Source: Artocarpus heterophyllus (taxonomy: Eukaryota > Streptophyta > Magnoliopsida > Rosales > Moraceae). Taken from it: a stretch of 64,000 nucleotides of DNA. Each line of letters begins with the position of its first letter. Positions within the stretch are counted from its first letter, which is position 1. Under the pieces are notes generated by a model. That model searched no databases. It was not told the origin of the DNA and saw only the letters and a list, made by a program, of their open reading frames with translations. The stretch spans positions 372,001 to 436,000 of the forward strand of contig JAJQZP010000042.1 of assembly GCA_025403435.1 (NCBI GenBank), in the 5' to 3' direction. A program made the position numbers and the translations under genes. Shown one piece after another: positions 11,851 to 22,944 of the stretch.

Positions 11851-12275
11851 ACAGCAATAGTACCAGCATTAGTAGCATAAGTAGAAGCTCCAATGATAAA
11901 GATTACAAGATGAACACAAGAGCCAGTGAACTTGAGGCAGATGCTGATTCTTTACATGTAGACAATCTAGTTTATTATCTAATGATCAACTAAGAATGAT
12001 TTCCCTAGATTGGTGCTTCATTGATCTTATACTCAGTTACTTATCTTATCTGCATGATCACCTTATTATGGACATTGGTCGATATCATGGATACAGAGAT
12101 ACATTATGTAAATTTGCTATAGAAATGTATTAATACTCCCATGTTCTTGACTTCTTTTACACTGGCTAGTTCTATCTTTGACTTACGCATGTTTTGATTT
12201 CTAGCTTCAATAATTGAAAATGCTAGATTCTGAATAGTCATAGAGAAGTTAGGAACCGAGGAGACTTGAAAATGG
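11851..12275. repeat. Segment S, left copy (425 bp)
   Basis: This segment is a near-identical direct repeat of 18157-18575 (roughly 90 percent or more by eye). In both places it follows the outer end of an F5 LTR. Here its right end abuts the truncated integrase. On the plus strand it carries a serine-rich open frame that stops early (11991-11993). See the right copy for the longer frame. Confidence 0.75.
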
Positions 12276-13410
12276 GTGTTGGGAAAGATTTTTAGTAGTG
12301 TGGAAATGAGAGTTCAAAAATGGAGGATTTTAGATGGCATTCAATTAATGAGGTATGATGCAGTGAGAACGGCTTCTCCTAGAAATGTTTATGCATATTT
12401 GATGTGAACATCAGAGAGCTAGCAACTTCTAGAAGGCGTTTGTTTTTCTCTCTGTAACCCCATTTAGATGAGGGGTACATACATAAGAACTATGGTGTAT
12501 AATCCCATTTTTTGCTAAATAATTCCCAAGAATGGAATGGAAGTACTCCTCCCATTGTCCGTTCTAAAGATCTGAATGTTTGCTTGGAACTGTGTTTTAA
12601 GCATACAATGGAATTTTTTAAAAATTGGACCTGTCTATGATTTTTCTCTCATTAGAAATATCCATGTAACTTTGGTGTGGTCATCAACAAAAGAAATAAA
12701 CTAATAGGATCCTGAGATGGTTTTAATGGTTGAAGATCCCCATATATTGCTATGAACGAGAGAAAATAAATGTGATGCCTTGTAAGGCTATGCAGGGTAT
12801 GGATTTCGAGAATGTTTAGACAGTTGGCATACTTCATAATGAAAGGGGTTAATTTTTATTATGGAACAAAATAGGAAACAAACATTTTTAATACTGAAAT
12901 CTAGGATGGCCTAAGCTATAGTGCCATTACATTATTTGATCGTAACTAGAACTAGAAATCAACTCTTTATTGGATTGAGAAACTAATGCAGGTATGCCAG
13001 AACACTTTGTTGCTTGAGTTTGTCCTTCAAGAGAATTATCCACTTCAAGTAGATAGAGCCCTTTAAGTTCTCTAGCACTACTAATCATCCACCCTAAGTC
13101 CAAATTCTAAAATTCACAATGAGTAGGATAGAATTTAGTAACACAGTTTAGATCCTTAATGAGCTTGGTAATAGATAACAAGTTATATGAGAGATCTAGG
13201 ACAAATAAAACTACTTGAAGGGTTAGATTTGGAGACCACAATGGAATGTTTGCCTGCTACCTTAGACACATAACCATCTATTATCCTAACTTTATAATTC
13301 TCGAAACAGGGGCTGTACGTCACAAATAATGATCTTATCTCCCATCATATGGTTAGATGCCTCTAAGTTAACTATCTAGCGATTTAACTTCTCTGTTTTG
13401 ACTCTCAAGG
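12276..13410 (-). pseudogene. F5 protease to integrase remnant
   Basis: Minus-strand translation shows the protease region (IVNLEASNHMMGD, with the D[ST]G site mutated), then the integrase core with HSNIWGSSTIKT, FVDDHTKVTW, FRTDNGR and NGVTER-like segments near 12840-12290, in several frames. These match the D, D and E positions of copia integrases. Stops interrupt every frame, and the sequence breaks off about where the integrase core ends. It continues, across F3-B, into the gag at 16806. Confidence 0.75.
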
Positions 13411-16400
13411 TGTAATACCTGCTATTTTTCATGTAAAGGTTAGTGATAGATATATAACAATGTTAATTAATTTCTTTATGATACAATGTTACTGACCATT
13501 TTATTTTGAGTATGATGACAGGTGACTGTCATGTGGAATTGATGTGCTCGGGATATTCATGTCAAAAGTGATAATAAGCTTAAAGTATTTATTTGTTTAA
13601 GAGTTTTCAACTTACCATAAATTTATAATCTTTATAATGCTCTAGAGTTATATATGCTGTAAAGTTATATTCTTGATGATGACATAAATGTTGTTGTATA
13701 TTTTCTTATTTTTATAATATTAATGACGTCATGATAATTACATGTGTAATATTATTTTTGGGTCATAGAGTAAATATTATTGTCGTGTATAAATAATTTT
13801 GTATTATAATTATATTATATTACATTATTATATTATATAATATCATAATATATTATATTATAATAATATATAACCGTATGTTAATATTATTATTTATATT
13901 ATAATATATTTATATTATATATTATTATATTATATTATATTATACTATATTATATTATATAAGTATATACGTTTATGTTTAAAAGAAAACAAAAACGGTA
14001 GTAACCGCACATAAAAAAAAAAGAAAAAAAGGAAACTAAATTAAATTACGATTAGGTTTTTAGTCTACACATAAAATTTATATAAAGACCTCTTGTTAGT
14101 AATCCTAGACTTACACTTTATTCCTTCCTCATTAATTAACTTCATTCTTGGTTTTCTTTGACATTATAAAGATTTCTAGTCTTTCAATTTAATTCATCTT
14201 GGTGAGTGTATCAATTTTTTAACATATTTGTTTGAAGTTTTGGTGTATTGTGTTAGTCTTACAATTATTACTATCATCACATGGATTCTTTTATTGTATG
14301 TCTTTCATGTCAATTAGTGATTGAAAAGAGTTGATGATTTGGTTATTTTGATTAACTTCTCATTAAACCCTAGATTGGAGATATCATATATTTTCATATT
14401 TTATTATGTAGATCTTTATGGGTATATTTTATTATCAATTGGTATCATGTTATTTATGTGTTTACAATTTTAAATGAGGTTTTATTGGGGTATGAATTGG
14501 TATTGAATTTTTTGATGCCTTAAGCTTACTTTTCATACAAACACTTGATAGCTATCTTGTTTTTGTAATCTTCGATTCTGTTTTCTCTATTTATATTTTT
14601 CTTATATTTTTCTCAAATACTATACATCTTAAACTTTCTTTTGGCTTTGAATCACTTGAATTAGAGTTTTCTTTAAATAGTTATGATTTTTCAAATTTAA
14701 CCCTAAAAGCTATACAGTTTTACACAGTCCCAAAATTTAGACTAAATTTCAAGGACTTTTTCTTTAGGCAAATTATTGTCAAAATATATGTGTAATATCT
14801 CAAATTCTTTTTTCTAAGTCTAGTTTCTAATGCCACTAGTTTTAACTAATTTGGTGTTAAGATGAAATTATTATGAATTTTTAAGTGAATAAAGATTATT
14901 CTACCTACTTTTGGGAATTATGCCCTAAATTCATAAATTGTGATTTTGTGTTTCTTGATGTTATTGCATGACAAAGTGATTTTAATGATGGTATGAGATG
15001 TTTATAGGTTGTAACAAAAATTTTAGGGTCAACAGAATTTTATTTTAATTATTTGATTAAGATGAACATGTGTTGCTCACTGCCTTATGTGTTTAAGGTT
15101 TATTTTGTCTTTGCATTCTAATGCATATTTTGAATTGTTGAAAATTTATTTAAAGCTAATTTTCGGATAGGTTATAGTTTTAGGTGTCTATTACATGCAG
15201 GATTTTTATGGAATTATTTTATAAAATAGATATTTTATTATATGAATGTTAAATACGATTGTTCACTGCCCAACTATTGTTGGCAGATTTTATGCTATAA
15301 AGTGTGTCACTTGTTTTGATTTTCAAATGGAATTTTTATGACTAACGAAAAATCATGATATTATGTTTATATGTTAGCTTGTCCCTCTAGAGTCTCATGC
15401 TTTAATTGTGTGTGAATTGTAAGTTATTGAATTATGAATACATAAGGATCAAGCAGGTATTAGTATTAAAGTTTTTATATGAATATTTATAAGTTAGTAA
15501 AGTGTATGTGTGGTTTTGTAATTCTTGAGACGGAAGTATGAATAATGTCATATGGTTTTGGATGATTTCATAAGAATGAAATTTATTTTTATTTGTATAT
15601 GGATGTATGACATGAACACACCAAGAAGTAAGCACATTGAGACCGCGACGATGTCATCTAAGATGAGGTTTAAGTAAGCAAGTCAAGTAAGTACATTCTC
15701 ACCTATAACATGATAAAAGTTTACGAAAAAGTTTTAACAATATGTTTTAAGATAATTTTTAAGTTTGTTTTTAGATGTTGTTTTTTCATGAAAACTCTTG
15801 TTGCAACAAGAAAGTTTAACGAATGTTTCAATGACAAGGTATATTAAAAGTATACCTATATATATGTATCACTTAATTAAGTGTTGCACACCCTATGTTT
15901 ATGTTTATGTTTTTGATGTCCTAAAGGTTTAACTTGTCATATTTGGTTTGGGATTAGTTACCCCTCTCCTCTCATGACGGCGCACCTACGATGATGATGT
16001 TTATGATGTAACACTTGGATCCCCAAAGATAAAATGAATGAAGTTTTTAATATGGATAATGATAATAAAAGATATGTTCTATATGAAACTGTGCCGAGTG
16101 TACTATTATGTTAATGATGGTTATGATTATGATGTTTCATAAAGGTGTTTCTGAAATGTTTTATGTTGTGAGATAGGAAAGTGTACTCGCTAAGCTTATG
16201 CTTACTTAGCTTTAATATGATGTTGCAGACAAAGGTAAAAGGCATATGGAATAGGTGAAGGACGGAGGCGGGCATGTGCGTTAGGAGTGTTGGATTGGAA
16301 ACAGAATCACGCTAAAAAGAAAATTTAATTACTTGAACAATGATTTTGTTATTGATTTTATTTTTATTTTCCACACTGATGTGGATTCAAGACTTGATTT

Positions 16401-16805
16401 ATTTTCCTATAGACTTTTGAGATTGTTTAATATTTCTTTAATTGGGGTTCTTAAGGACTGTGCCATGTTTCTTTATTTTGATATGGTTAAAATATTTAGG
16501 TATATAAGTATTTTCTTGAGAGACTTAAACATTGTTTGAAGTTTTGTGTCTATAATTTAGTAAATGATTGTATTGTAAACTAACTGTTTCTACAGGTGAT
16601 CGATTAGCCAAACACTATTGGTGTTTCGTTAGGCTAATCAAGGCAAGAGAAGTAAATCTGGTAAGTTGTTTCAAAAAAAAAATTATGCATGTTTTTCCTG
16701 GGATATCTGTTTAAGTATAAGTATTTTATTTGATTGTTTATCTCTAAATTATGATAATAACGGTAAAAGTAACGATTATTGTGACGTCCGTAAGGGAGCG
16801 TTACA
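13411..16805 (+). mobile_element. F3-B solo LTR-like element, 3.4 kb
   Basis: The ends are TGTAATACC (13411) and GGGAGCGTTACA (16805). The flanking 5-mers CAAGG (13406-13410) and CAATG (16806-16810) differ at one base, consistent with an aged target duplication. It aligns with F3-A over most of its length, for example the 'ttttcggatagg' and 'cccctctcctctcatgacggcg' blocks. It lacks the foldback element and both GC-rich clusters. A very AT-rich stretch (13790-13970) near its start has no counterpart in F3-A. Confidence 0.82.
16602..16639. repeat. Inverted repeat in F3-B at the cluster position
   Basis: GATTAGCC and AAACAC (16602-16615) pair with GTGTTT (16621-16626) and GGCTAATC (16632-16639). 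It occupies the place where F3-A has a TCGGCAGGCCGA-type cluster. Confidence 0.75.
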
Positions 16806-17916
16806 CAATGCACTCAAAAATTTACCTGTTTGAGCTATTGTTACTGTACTGATGACGGGCTGATTGAAATTGGTCTGTCCAAACATTTTCTGCAGCAGAC
16901 TAAGTTGTTCTTTGCTGAACAAATTCTCGGTGGCTGGCTGTTCTTCTCCTACAGCAACATAACCCTTTCCTTCTTGGTCTACCCTTAAAGGTTGATCATG
17001 GTTATTATTGGATTTCAAGTGGGCTGGCTTCCCATGAATCTTCCAACATGTCTCTCTAATGTGACCAGGTTTATGGCAGTGATCACACCATGACTTGGGT
17101 TTTCGACTTTTGTTTTCTGGATTTTGCTTGGTTTGTAGAACACAAGAGTTGATCCCCCAACTATAGTAGACACCCTGCTCTCCTTAAGCATGACTTTCTT
17201 CCTACTTTCTTCTCATCGGACTTCAGAAAAAGCTTTGCGGATTGGTGGTAGAGGCTTTGTAGCAAGGATTTTTCCTCTGACTTCGTCAAGACTCTTGTTG
17301 AGACGGCTAGAAATGCAAAAATCCTTTCACGATCAATGATTTTTCTGTACCACGCGTTGTCCTTGATGCAATTCCATTTCAACTCCTCAAACATATCCGA
17401 TTGTTGCCAAAAACGTGTAAGTTGATTGAAGTATTAAGTGACATCCATCTCCCCTTAGTTGAGATCTCGTAGCGTGTTCTATAATTCAAAAAGTTTGGCT
17501 GTGTTTTCGCTATCGGAACAAGTTTGCTTTGCTGCCTCCCATATTTCTTGAGCCATGTTGTAGAAGAGAAACATCTGACCTACCTCATTCTCCATTGAGT
17601 TGATTAACCAGGACATGACAAGGTTATTTTTAGACCTCCATGCTCTATACTTGGAATCTTAGGTGGGGCTTCTCTTTTGCCTTTAAGATAGTTGTCTTTT
17701 CCTTGACCAGAGATGTACATTATCACTGATTGAGACCACTAGAGATAGTTTCCCCTGTTGAGTTTGTGACCTGTGATTTGGAGAACCGAGTTCTCAAATC
17801 CTCGATTGACACCGGAAGTGATAGAGAACGATTCAGGACTGATCTCAGAGGAACTGGTCCCCTTTTCACCAGTATTCGATGTTTTTCCCATAGCTAATGT
17901 GGTTTAGATATTTTTC
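16806..17916 (-). pseudogene. F5 copia gag remnant with zinc knuckle
   Basis: The minus strand carries a knuckle reading CDHCHKPGHIRETC near 17047-17090, which has the CX2CX4HX4C pattern of copia nucleocapsid domains. Two open frames flank it: 17161-17394 (MFEELKWNCIKDNAWYRKII...), typical of the gag core of short-LTR copia elements, and 16776-17018 downstream of the knuckle. The intervening sequence is frameshifted. It lies just inside the primer site at 17917. Confidence 0.8.
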
Positions 17917-18156
17917 TCTGATACCATGTATCAAAATATTCTTATTTTCTGGAATTAAGTTTATTCCAATGTAAGGAAAAATTTAACAATCCTATCAATA
18001 TTTATAGACTAAAGCCAATCCTGAAATAAAGGAACTACTGCTAAGTACCCTACAACTTAGAGACAAAAAACTTAAAATTTAAATCTCCTATCTACTCGAA
18101 TCTTATCCTCCTAATAATCCAAATATTAGTTGTTAACTAATATCCGGAATTCTACA
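17917..18156 (-). mobile_element. F5 primer site and 5' LTR
   Basis: TCTGATACCA (17917-17926) is the reverse complement of the methionine tRNA primer site. It abuts TGTATCAAAATATTC, taken as the LTR's inner end. The outer end is placed at GAATTCTACA (18156) because TGTAGAATTC..GATACA gives TG..CA ends; the same outer end recurs at 11841-11850. The length of about 230 bp is short but normal for this copia group. The outer boundary is inferred. Confidence 0.6.
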
Positions 18157-18575
18157 AACAGCAATAGTAGCAGCGTTAGTAGCATAAGCAGCAGCTCCAA
18201 TGATAAAGATTACAAGATGAACACAGGAGCCAGTGAACTTGAGGCAGATGCTGATTCTTTACATGTAGACAATCTGGTTTATTATCTAATGATCAACCGG
18301 AGAATGATTTCCCTAGATTGGTACTTCATTGATCTTATACTCAGTTGCTTATCTTATCTGCATGATCAACTTATTATGGACATTGGTCGGTATCATGGAT
18401 GCAGAGATACATTATGTAAATTTGCCATAGAAATGTACTAATATTCCCGTGTTCTTGATTCTTTTACACTGGCTAGTTCTATCTGACTTACACATGTTTT
18501 AACTTCTAGCTTCGATAATTGAAAATCCTAGATTCTGAATAGTCACAGAGAAGTTAGGAAATGAGGAGACTTGAA
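18157..18575 (+). repeat. Segment S, right copy, with 103-codon open frame
   Basis: This is a direct repeat of 11851-12275. The plus strand has an open frame (18130-18441) with a serine-rich start (SNSSSVSSISSSSNDKDYK), then GASELEADADSLHVDNLVYY and a hydrophobic stretch. I do not recognise the protein. It begins within the LTR end, so the start is uncertain and it may be a fragment of a host exon or a retroelement 3' region. It lies outside the F5 5' LTR, whereas the left copy lies where the F5 3' end should be. Confidence 0.6.
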
Positions 18576-19141
18576 TGTTGTTAAGTTGAGGTACAACGAA
18601 GTGCACATATTAAGGTCTTTACAATTAGATTAACTTTTCCAGCTGCTAAGAGAAGACACGACGAATTTGAGGTTTTTTTTTTTTTTTTGTCTGCTTTTTG
18701 TTTTCTTTGTGCTGTTCTAAGAAAGGCTTGTTTCTTGTAGAAGAAGCATCTTGATCTTGCCGAGCTCTAAATTGTAAAAGGTGCTTTTAGTTCTAATAGT
18801 GCATTAGTCTCATAAATGACAGTTCTGAAGTATAAGCAAGGCTTTTTTTTTTTATTATTTATAAATTAAGAGATTTAAATTCTTAGAAGGATTCTAATAT
18901 TCTACTAATTAAGAAAACCATGCCATTCATTCTAAACTCGATTCACAAAAGTTGGATGAGTGGGCTTGGGCTCAAAATTCGAGTTACTTTGAGTTTTCAT
19001 CCAAAGAAGAAGTGCAGGGGATATTGAAGGACTTTTCAGTAAGAACAGCCAACGGAAATTTTAGCTACGGTCGTTTGTTTGCTGTTGGACTCTTTGGTCT
19101 TCTTGCATAGGCAAATGCGACCAAACCAACAATATTGGAAG

Positions 19142-20075
19142 GTATGCCCTTTAACCTCTTGTATTGCACAAAGCAATGTGTTTATTTATTTACTTATTTT
19201 ATAAGCCAAATTGCCTAAATAATGTATAGTCAAGTTAATCACTGCATGATCTTGGCTGATCGCAGCATCATAAATCTGGGTTAAGAGAATAGGGATGGAG
19301 TATGGTGGGCAAGTTGTAGTCTTTCACCCTTTATTAACCTGTGGTTTGTAGTCCATACTTTAACTTATCCGTTGTTGTCCATCTTGAGTTGTTTCTTGGG
19401 CCTAAAAGAACCAACTAAAAAAAAGGGTGTGAGAGCTCTAACAATCATTTTTTCAGTTAAGTATCCTCTCGAAAATTTTACTAATTGGTAAAAGCTATTG
19501 TGTAGGAGGCTGCAACTCACTCTGCATGCACATTGACCAAGTTGTTAATTAAACCGAACTTTAATGCCTTTGTGTAATTCTGCTTGTATGATGTAGTCGG
19601 AGTCGAATTTCTTAAGTTCCAGCATCCAGATTTGATTGCTAGACAGTGTTTTTACCTCTAGATGCTTTTATTTGGATCCATACTGAAGTTTGATTCTTTA
19701 TTTAAAATTGTGTTTTACAAAATACTTGTACTCCAATTTAAACAATTTTTTAATCAGACTTTGGCGCCTCAAATGGCTCCAAAGATGTGCTAACTGCTAC
19801 TGATAGACCATGTTGCATCATACATATTTTCTGTTGTCTCATTTAGGATTTATTCTTTGGCTGGTGAAAACTATTCTAAATTTTTTATGTTTATGAGGGC
19901 ATGGAAGTGTTGTATGTTGCCCCACCCCTATTTTTGCCCGAGTGACGACATAGCATTTCTGTACATGGTTAGTTAGTTCCGTTTGGTTAGGATGTCTAGG
20001 CAGGTGAAAGCCATTAAGCCATTCTTTTGTGGAAAGAGATGGTCACAAATGACTCGGAGATGAATTTTGTTATAG
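19142..20075. other. Intron-like or intergenic DNA, nothing recognised
   Basis: AT-rich sequence between the THF1-like exon and the PPR fragment. No open frame longer than chance and no transposon end was seen. Confidence 0.5.
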
Positions 20076-20350
20076 CATGCTATTCACGGTTTGTGTGAGG
20101 CTGGGAAACTTGGAGAGGCCTTGATGATGTGGGAGCAGATGTTGGGCAAAGGATTTAAACTTGATGTCGTGGCTTATAGTTAGATGATTCATGGCCTTTG
20201 CACTGCTGGTTTAGTTGAGCAGGGCATGAATGTTTTCAACAAAATGCTTTGTCAGGAGCCCGAATCTCAACCGGATGTGATCTCTTATAATATACTCTTG
20301 AATGCTTTTTTCAAGATTGGTAGTAGCACCTCCCATGCCCTTGATCTCTT
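20076..20350 (+). pseudogene. Pentatricopeptide-repeat (PPR) gene fragment
   Basis: From 20076 the frame reads HAIHGLCEAGKLGEALMMWE, meets a TAG at 20181-20183, then resumes MIHGLCTAGLVEQGMNVFNK and PDVISYNILLNAFFKIGS. These are P-class PPR repeats, 35-residue helical hairpins of organelle RNA-binding proteins. Only about two and a half repeats survive. The segment 'ttcaagattggtagtagcacctccca' recurs once shortly after (near 20372), a small local duplication. A full PPR protein would have many more repeats, so this is a fragment. Confidence 0.8.
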
Positions 20351-20744
20351 ATATCGCATGTCGGACCAATTTCATAAGATTGGTAGCAGCACCTCCCATA
20401 TAGTACTTCTAACTTTACTGGTACAATAAAATGGGAAACAAAATGACTGAATTTAGTGCTGACTTCTTTTTATGAAATTGAACAATTGGAATTTAAACAT
20501 GAGCTTCACCAATTGAAATGGCTTTCAAACATTGCAGAACTTTTCTTTAAGACCGTCTTTTCAGGATTCTAGAACTTGGGTTTGTGACCCGTCGGGCTTT
20601 TCATGTAAATCCCTTTTTTTCTTGTCTAGCTGATCATGAGGGGGATTCAAATTTTGAGCCCTTCAATTTCATTTATAATCTTGTGTTCCTAATAGGATAA
20701 AGGTCTTTGCTTGGCTTGTTTTTTTTTTTGTAAAATTTAATACT

Positions 20745-21034
20745 TGGAATATGGTTCAAAAGAAAATCCGCAGTTCGTTATTTCTCCGACTTGGTGTGCA
20801 TTGTGTAAAAAGGATGGGGAGACTATAGACCATATTTTACTGCATTGTGAAGTTGCAAGTAGCCTGTGGCTAAAGGTGATTCATGAAACGGGTTTTGCTT
20901 ATGTTTTTATTGCCCAGTGTAAATTTTTGATGGTGGTGGTCACGGTGGGTTTTGCTTGAGGGAACCTCTCCCTCCTTGATTTTTACATTTTTTTTTTATC
21001 AATATAAAGAATCTTGTTTCAAAAAAAAGAAAAA
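20745..21034 (+). mobile_element. LINE 3' end with zinc-binding RT tail and poly-A
   Basis: The open frame 20744-20959 contains CALCKKDGETIDHILLHC followed by SSLWLKV. This is the Cys/His pattern of the zinc-binding domain found at the C-terminus of plant L1-type reverse transcriptases. About 50 bp after the stop the sequence ends in an A-rich tail (21020-21034). The layout fits a strongly 5'-truncated LINE insertion. The exact left boundary and a target duplication were not found. Confidence 0.65.
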
Positions 21035-21150
21035 GGTTTTCTCGCTGAAGATATTAATGCTTCTTTGTAGGGGCTTCTTTCTATGAACGAAAAAGATCTT
21101 AATGAAGATTTGCATACATGTTGCAGCATTGTGGTTGATGGTTGCGGTTT

Positions 21151-22479
21151 TTTATTTCGGACGACGTATGAAAGGACGTCTGAAAAAAACGAATTCACAT
21201 TTGAAGATGTCACCTCCTGTAAGGTGACGTGCTGTTATTGTGCTATGTTTAAGATAGGATTAGTGCATTTTTTTTAAGGAAAGATTAGTATATTACAATT
21301 CACATAATTCGTGTAGAAATCGTTGTGTTTTTTTTTTTAATGATTGGTATTTTTGATAAATGGCATTAGCAACTTTGTATAGACGAAGCATTCAAAATAA
21401 CGTTAGAGAGATCAACCAGGGGAAAAAAAAGGAGGAAAGCGTAAGGTCTAAAAACTGGCAATCCTACATTTTTTTGCTGGTGACAGCTTCTGAGTGATTC
21501 TAACTCTTAATTTATAGTAATTACTACTACAGACTATATGCATAACCACCCAGCTAGGATTAATAATTTTGTTTTCAAATTTCCTGAACTAATGCTTCTG
21601 CATTTGGGTGTTTTCATGCTTAAAATAAATATTTTTTTCCTTTTATCCAACAAGGGGGGGAAGAGCTTAATGAGCACAAATTTATCAAGAGCTAAGTTTT
21701 TTGCATGCTTGCGCTTGAATAGCTAGTAACAATGTTGTTTATTTATTTATTTTTTTTTTTTTCAGGTTGCTATGATCAACCAAGAGACAGGCGTTGCAGG
21801 ATCCTAGCCAAATGCGACTCTCACAGTAGTCTGCAAACAATCAACAAGCAAATTCTTATTAGTTGCTTATTTACTTGGGACAGAAAACGGTTTTGGAAGG
21901 ATTGAGTTGCCGAGAGGAAGGGAAACTTCATGTAAACTGGAGATCCTGTTTATGTCCTCAAGAAGGTCTCCACTGCTGCTGAAGCAAATGCTTGAATTTT
22001 ATAGAATATGTATAATCATGCTTGTGTAACTGTAATCTCTTGTATCGCAACAATTAAGAAAGATTGTGTGTGTGTGTATTTGTATATACAAGAAAAAAGG
22101 AAAGAAAAGAAAACAGAACTAGTCTATGTATTATGATTCATGTACCAGAAAACATGATGTTAAGAGATGGGATGAGCATACTGTGGTTGGTATATGAAAG
22201 AGATTGCTGCTTCTCTGTTGACTGATTATTGTTATAGATATACAAAAATTTCCGGATTAAAATATTTTATACCTTGATATAATTTTTCTTCTTCTATGCA
22301 GCCTATAATATGTTTGAGAGTTGTAAAAATATAGTGTATTTGAAAGAAGAAATTGTGATAAAGTTAAAATGATTTTGAATATTAATCTAATTTACAAGGA
22401 AATTGGAAAATCAAAATTGATGAGACAACTGCTTCATACGTGACAAAAGCAATGTTGATCTTGCTCTACAATCAAGTAT
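21151..22479. other. Region upstream of the copia element; possible old 3' exon
   Basis: A polypyrimidine tract ending in TTTCAG at about 21766 is followed by GTTGCTATGATCAACC and moderate GC content to about 22000, which looks like a terminal exon and 3' untranslated region of a dead gene, possibly the THF1-like one. No frame longer than a few codons supports this. The rest is AT-rich with no recognised feature. Confidence 0.3.
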
Positions 22480-22914
22480 TGTTGAGAATTGAGACAATTA
22501 GAAAATTGTGATGTGGCATGCTGACTGGATTTAGGTTAGCCAATGAAATTGTTACAATTAGTTGTGATAGGTGTTAGTGAGAAATAAGAATTACAGACTT
22601 GTAATTGTAGAGGGATTATTGCGTGTATATAAGAGTTGTTAGAGAGAGAGATAAAAGCAGAAAGTGGTTATTCAAGGGAAAAAGTGAGAGAGCAGAGGGA
22701 AAAAGAAAATTGACAGGGGTGATATGGGTTAAGAGAGAGAGCGGTGAGAGGGAACAACTCCGCAATGTAGTTTTCTTGTGCTAGATCAATAAAAGCTGTT
22801 CAATTTTTCTGTGGTGCTCAAGACTTGAAGAGGCCACGCCACAATTGTGACCTTGTGTTTTCATGTTTCTTGAATTCTTCCCATGCTGATATTGATTTCT
22901 TGAATTTCTCATCA
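22480..22914 (+). repeat. 5' LTR of Tork-like copia
   Basis: It begins TGTTGAGAATTGAG and ends TTTCTCATCA. GTATATAAGAG (about 22625-22635) is a likely TATA box and AATAAAAGC (about 22790) a likely polyadenylation signal. A reading frame enters the LTR from 22825 but the real gag start is downstream. Confidence 0.92.
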
Positions 22915-22916
22915 AG

Positions 22917-22928
22917 TGGTATCAGAGC
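22917..22928 (+). promoter_or_regulatory. Primer-binding site, tRNA-iMet type
   Basis: TGGTATCAGAGC, two bases after the LTR. It pairs with the 3' end of initiator methionine tRNA, which primes minus-strand synthesis in most plant copia elements. Confidence 0.92.
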
Positions 22929-22944
22929 TGGAGTAACGATCTCG

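Larger units (their letters stand above)
11826..18156 (-). mobile_element. F5 copia element remnant, split by F3-B
   Basis: Read on the minus strand, the order is LTR (17927-18156), primer site, gag (16806-17916), protease junction, then pre-integrase and integrase (12276-13410). The element is interrupted inside the protease by F3-B. RT and RNase H are missing. At the left, 25 bp matching the LTR's outer end (11826-11850) abuts the F2 LTR. The gag type and short LTR suggest the RE/Ale-like copia group, tentatively. Many stops and frameshifts show it is dead. Confidence 0.75.
18946..21150 (+). pseudogene. THF1/Psb29-like pseudogene, two exons recognisable
   Basis: The first exon piece (18946-19141) reads QKLDEWAWAQNSSYFEFSSK, then KDFSVRTANGNFSYGRLFAV and GLFGLLA. 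It resembles the central part of THYLAKOID FORMATION1 (Psb29), a plastid protein involved in thylakoid biogenesis and photosystem II turnover. An in-frame TAG lies at 19108-19110. The exon ends at a good donor, G|GTATGC (19141/19142). A second piece near 21075-21145 (LSMNEKDLNEDLHT) resembles the following exon. The N-terminal half and transit peptide are absent. A PPR fragment and a LINE piece lie between the two pieces. The family call is by recall of the conserved segment, so moderately secure. Confidence 0.6.

Noticed and set aside
22825..22944. Upstream start for the copia gag
   Set aside because: The 40 extra codons lie in the LTR and primer site. The start at 22945 gives the usual gag N-terminus.
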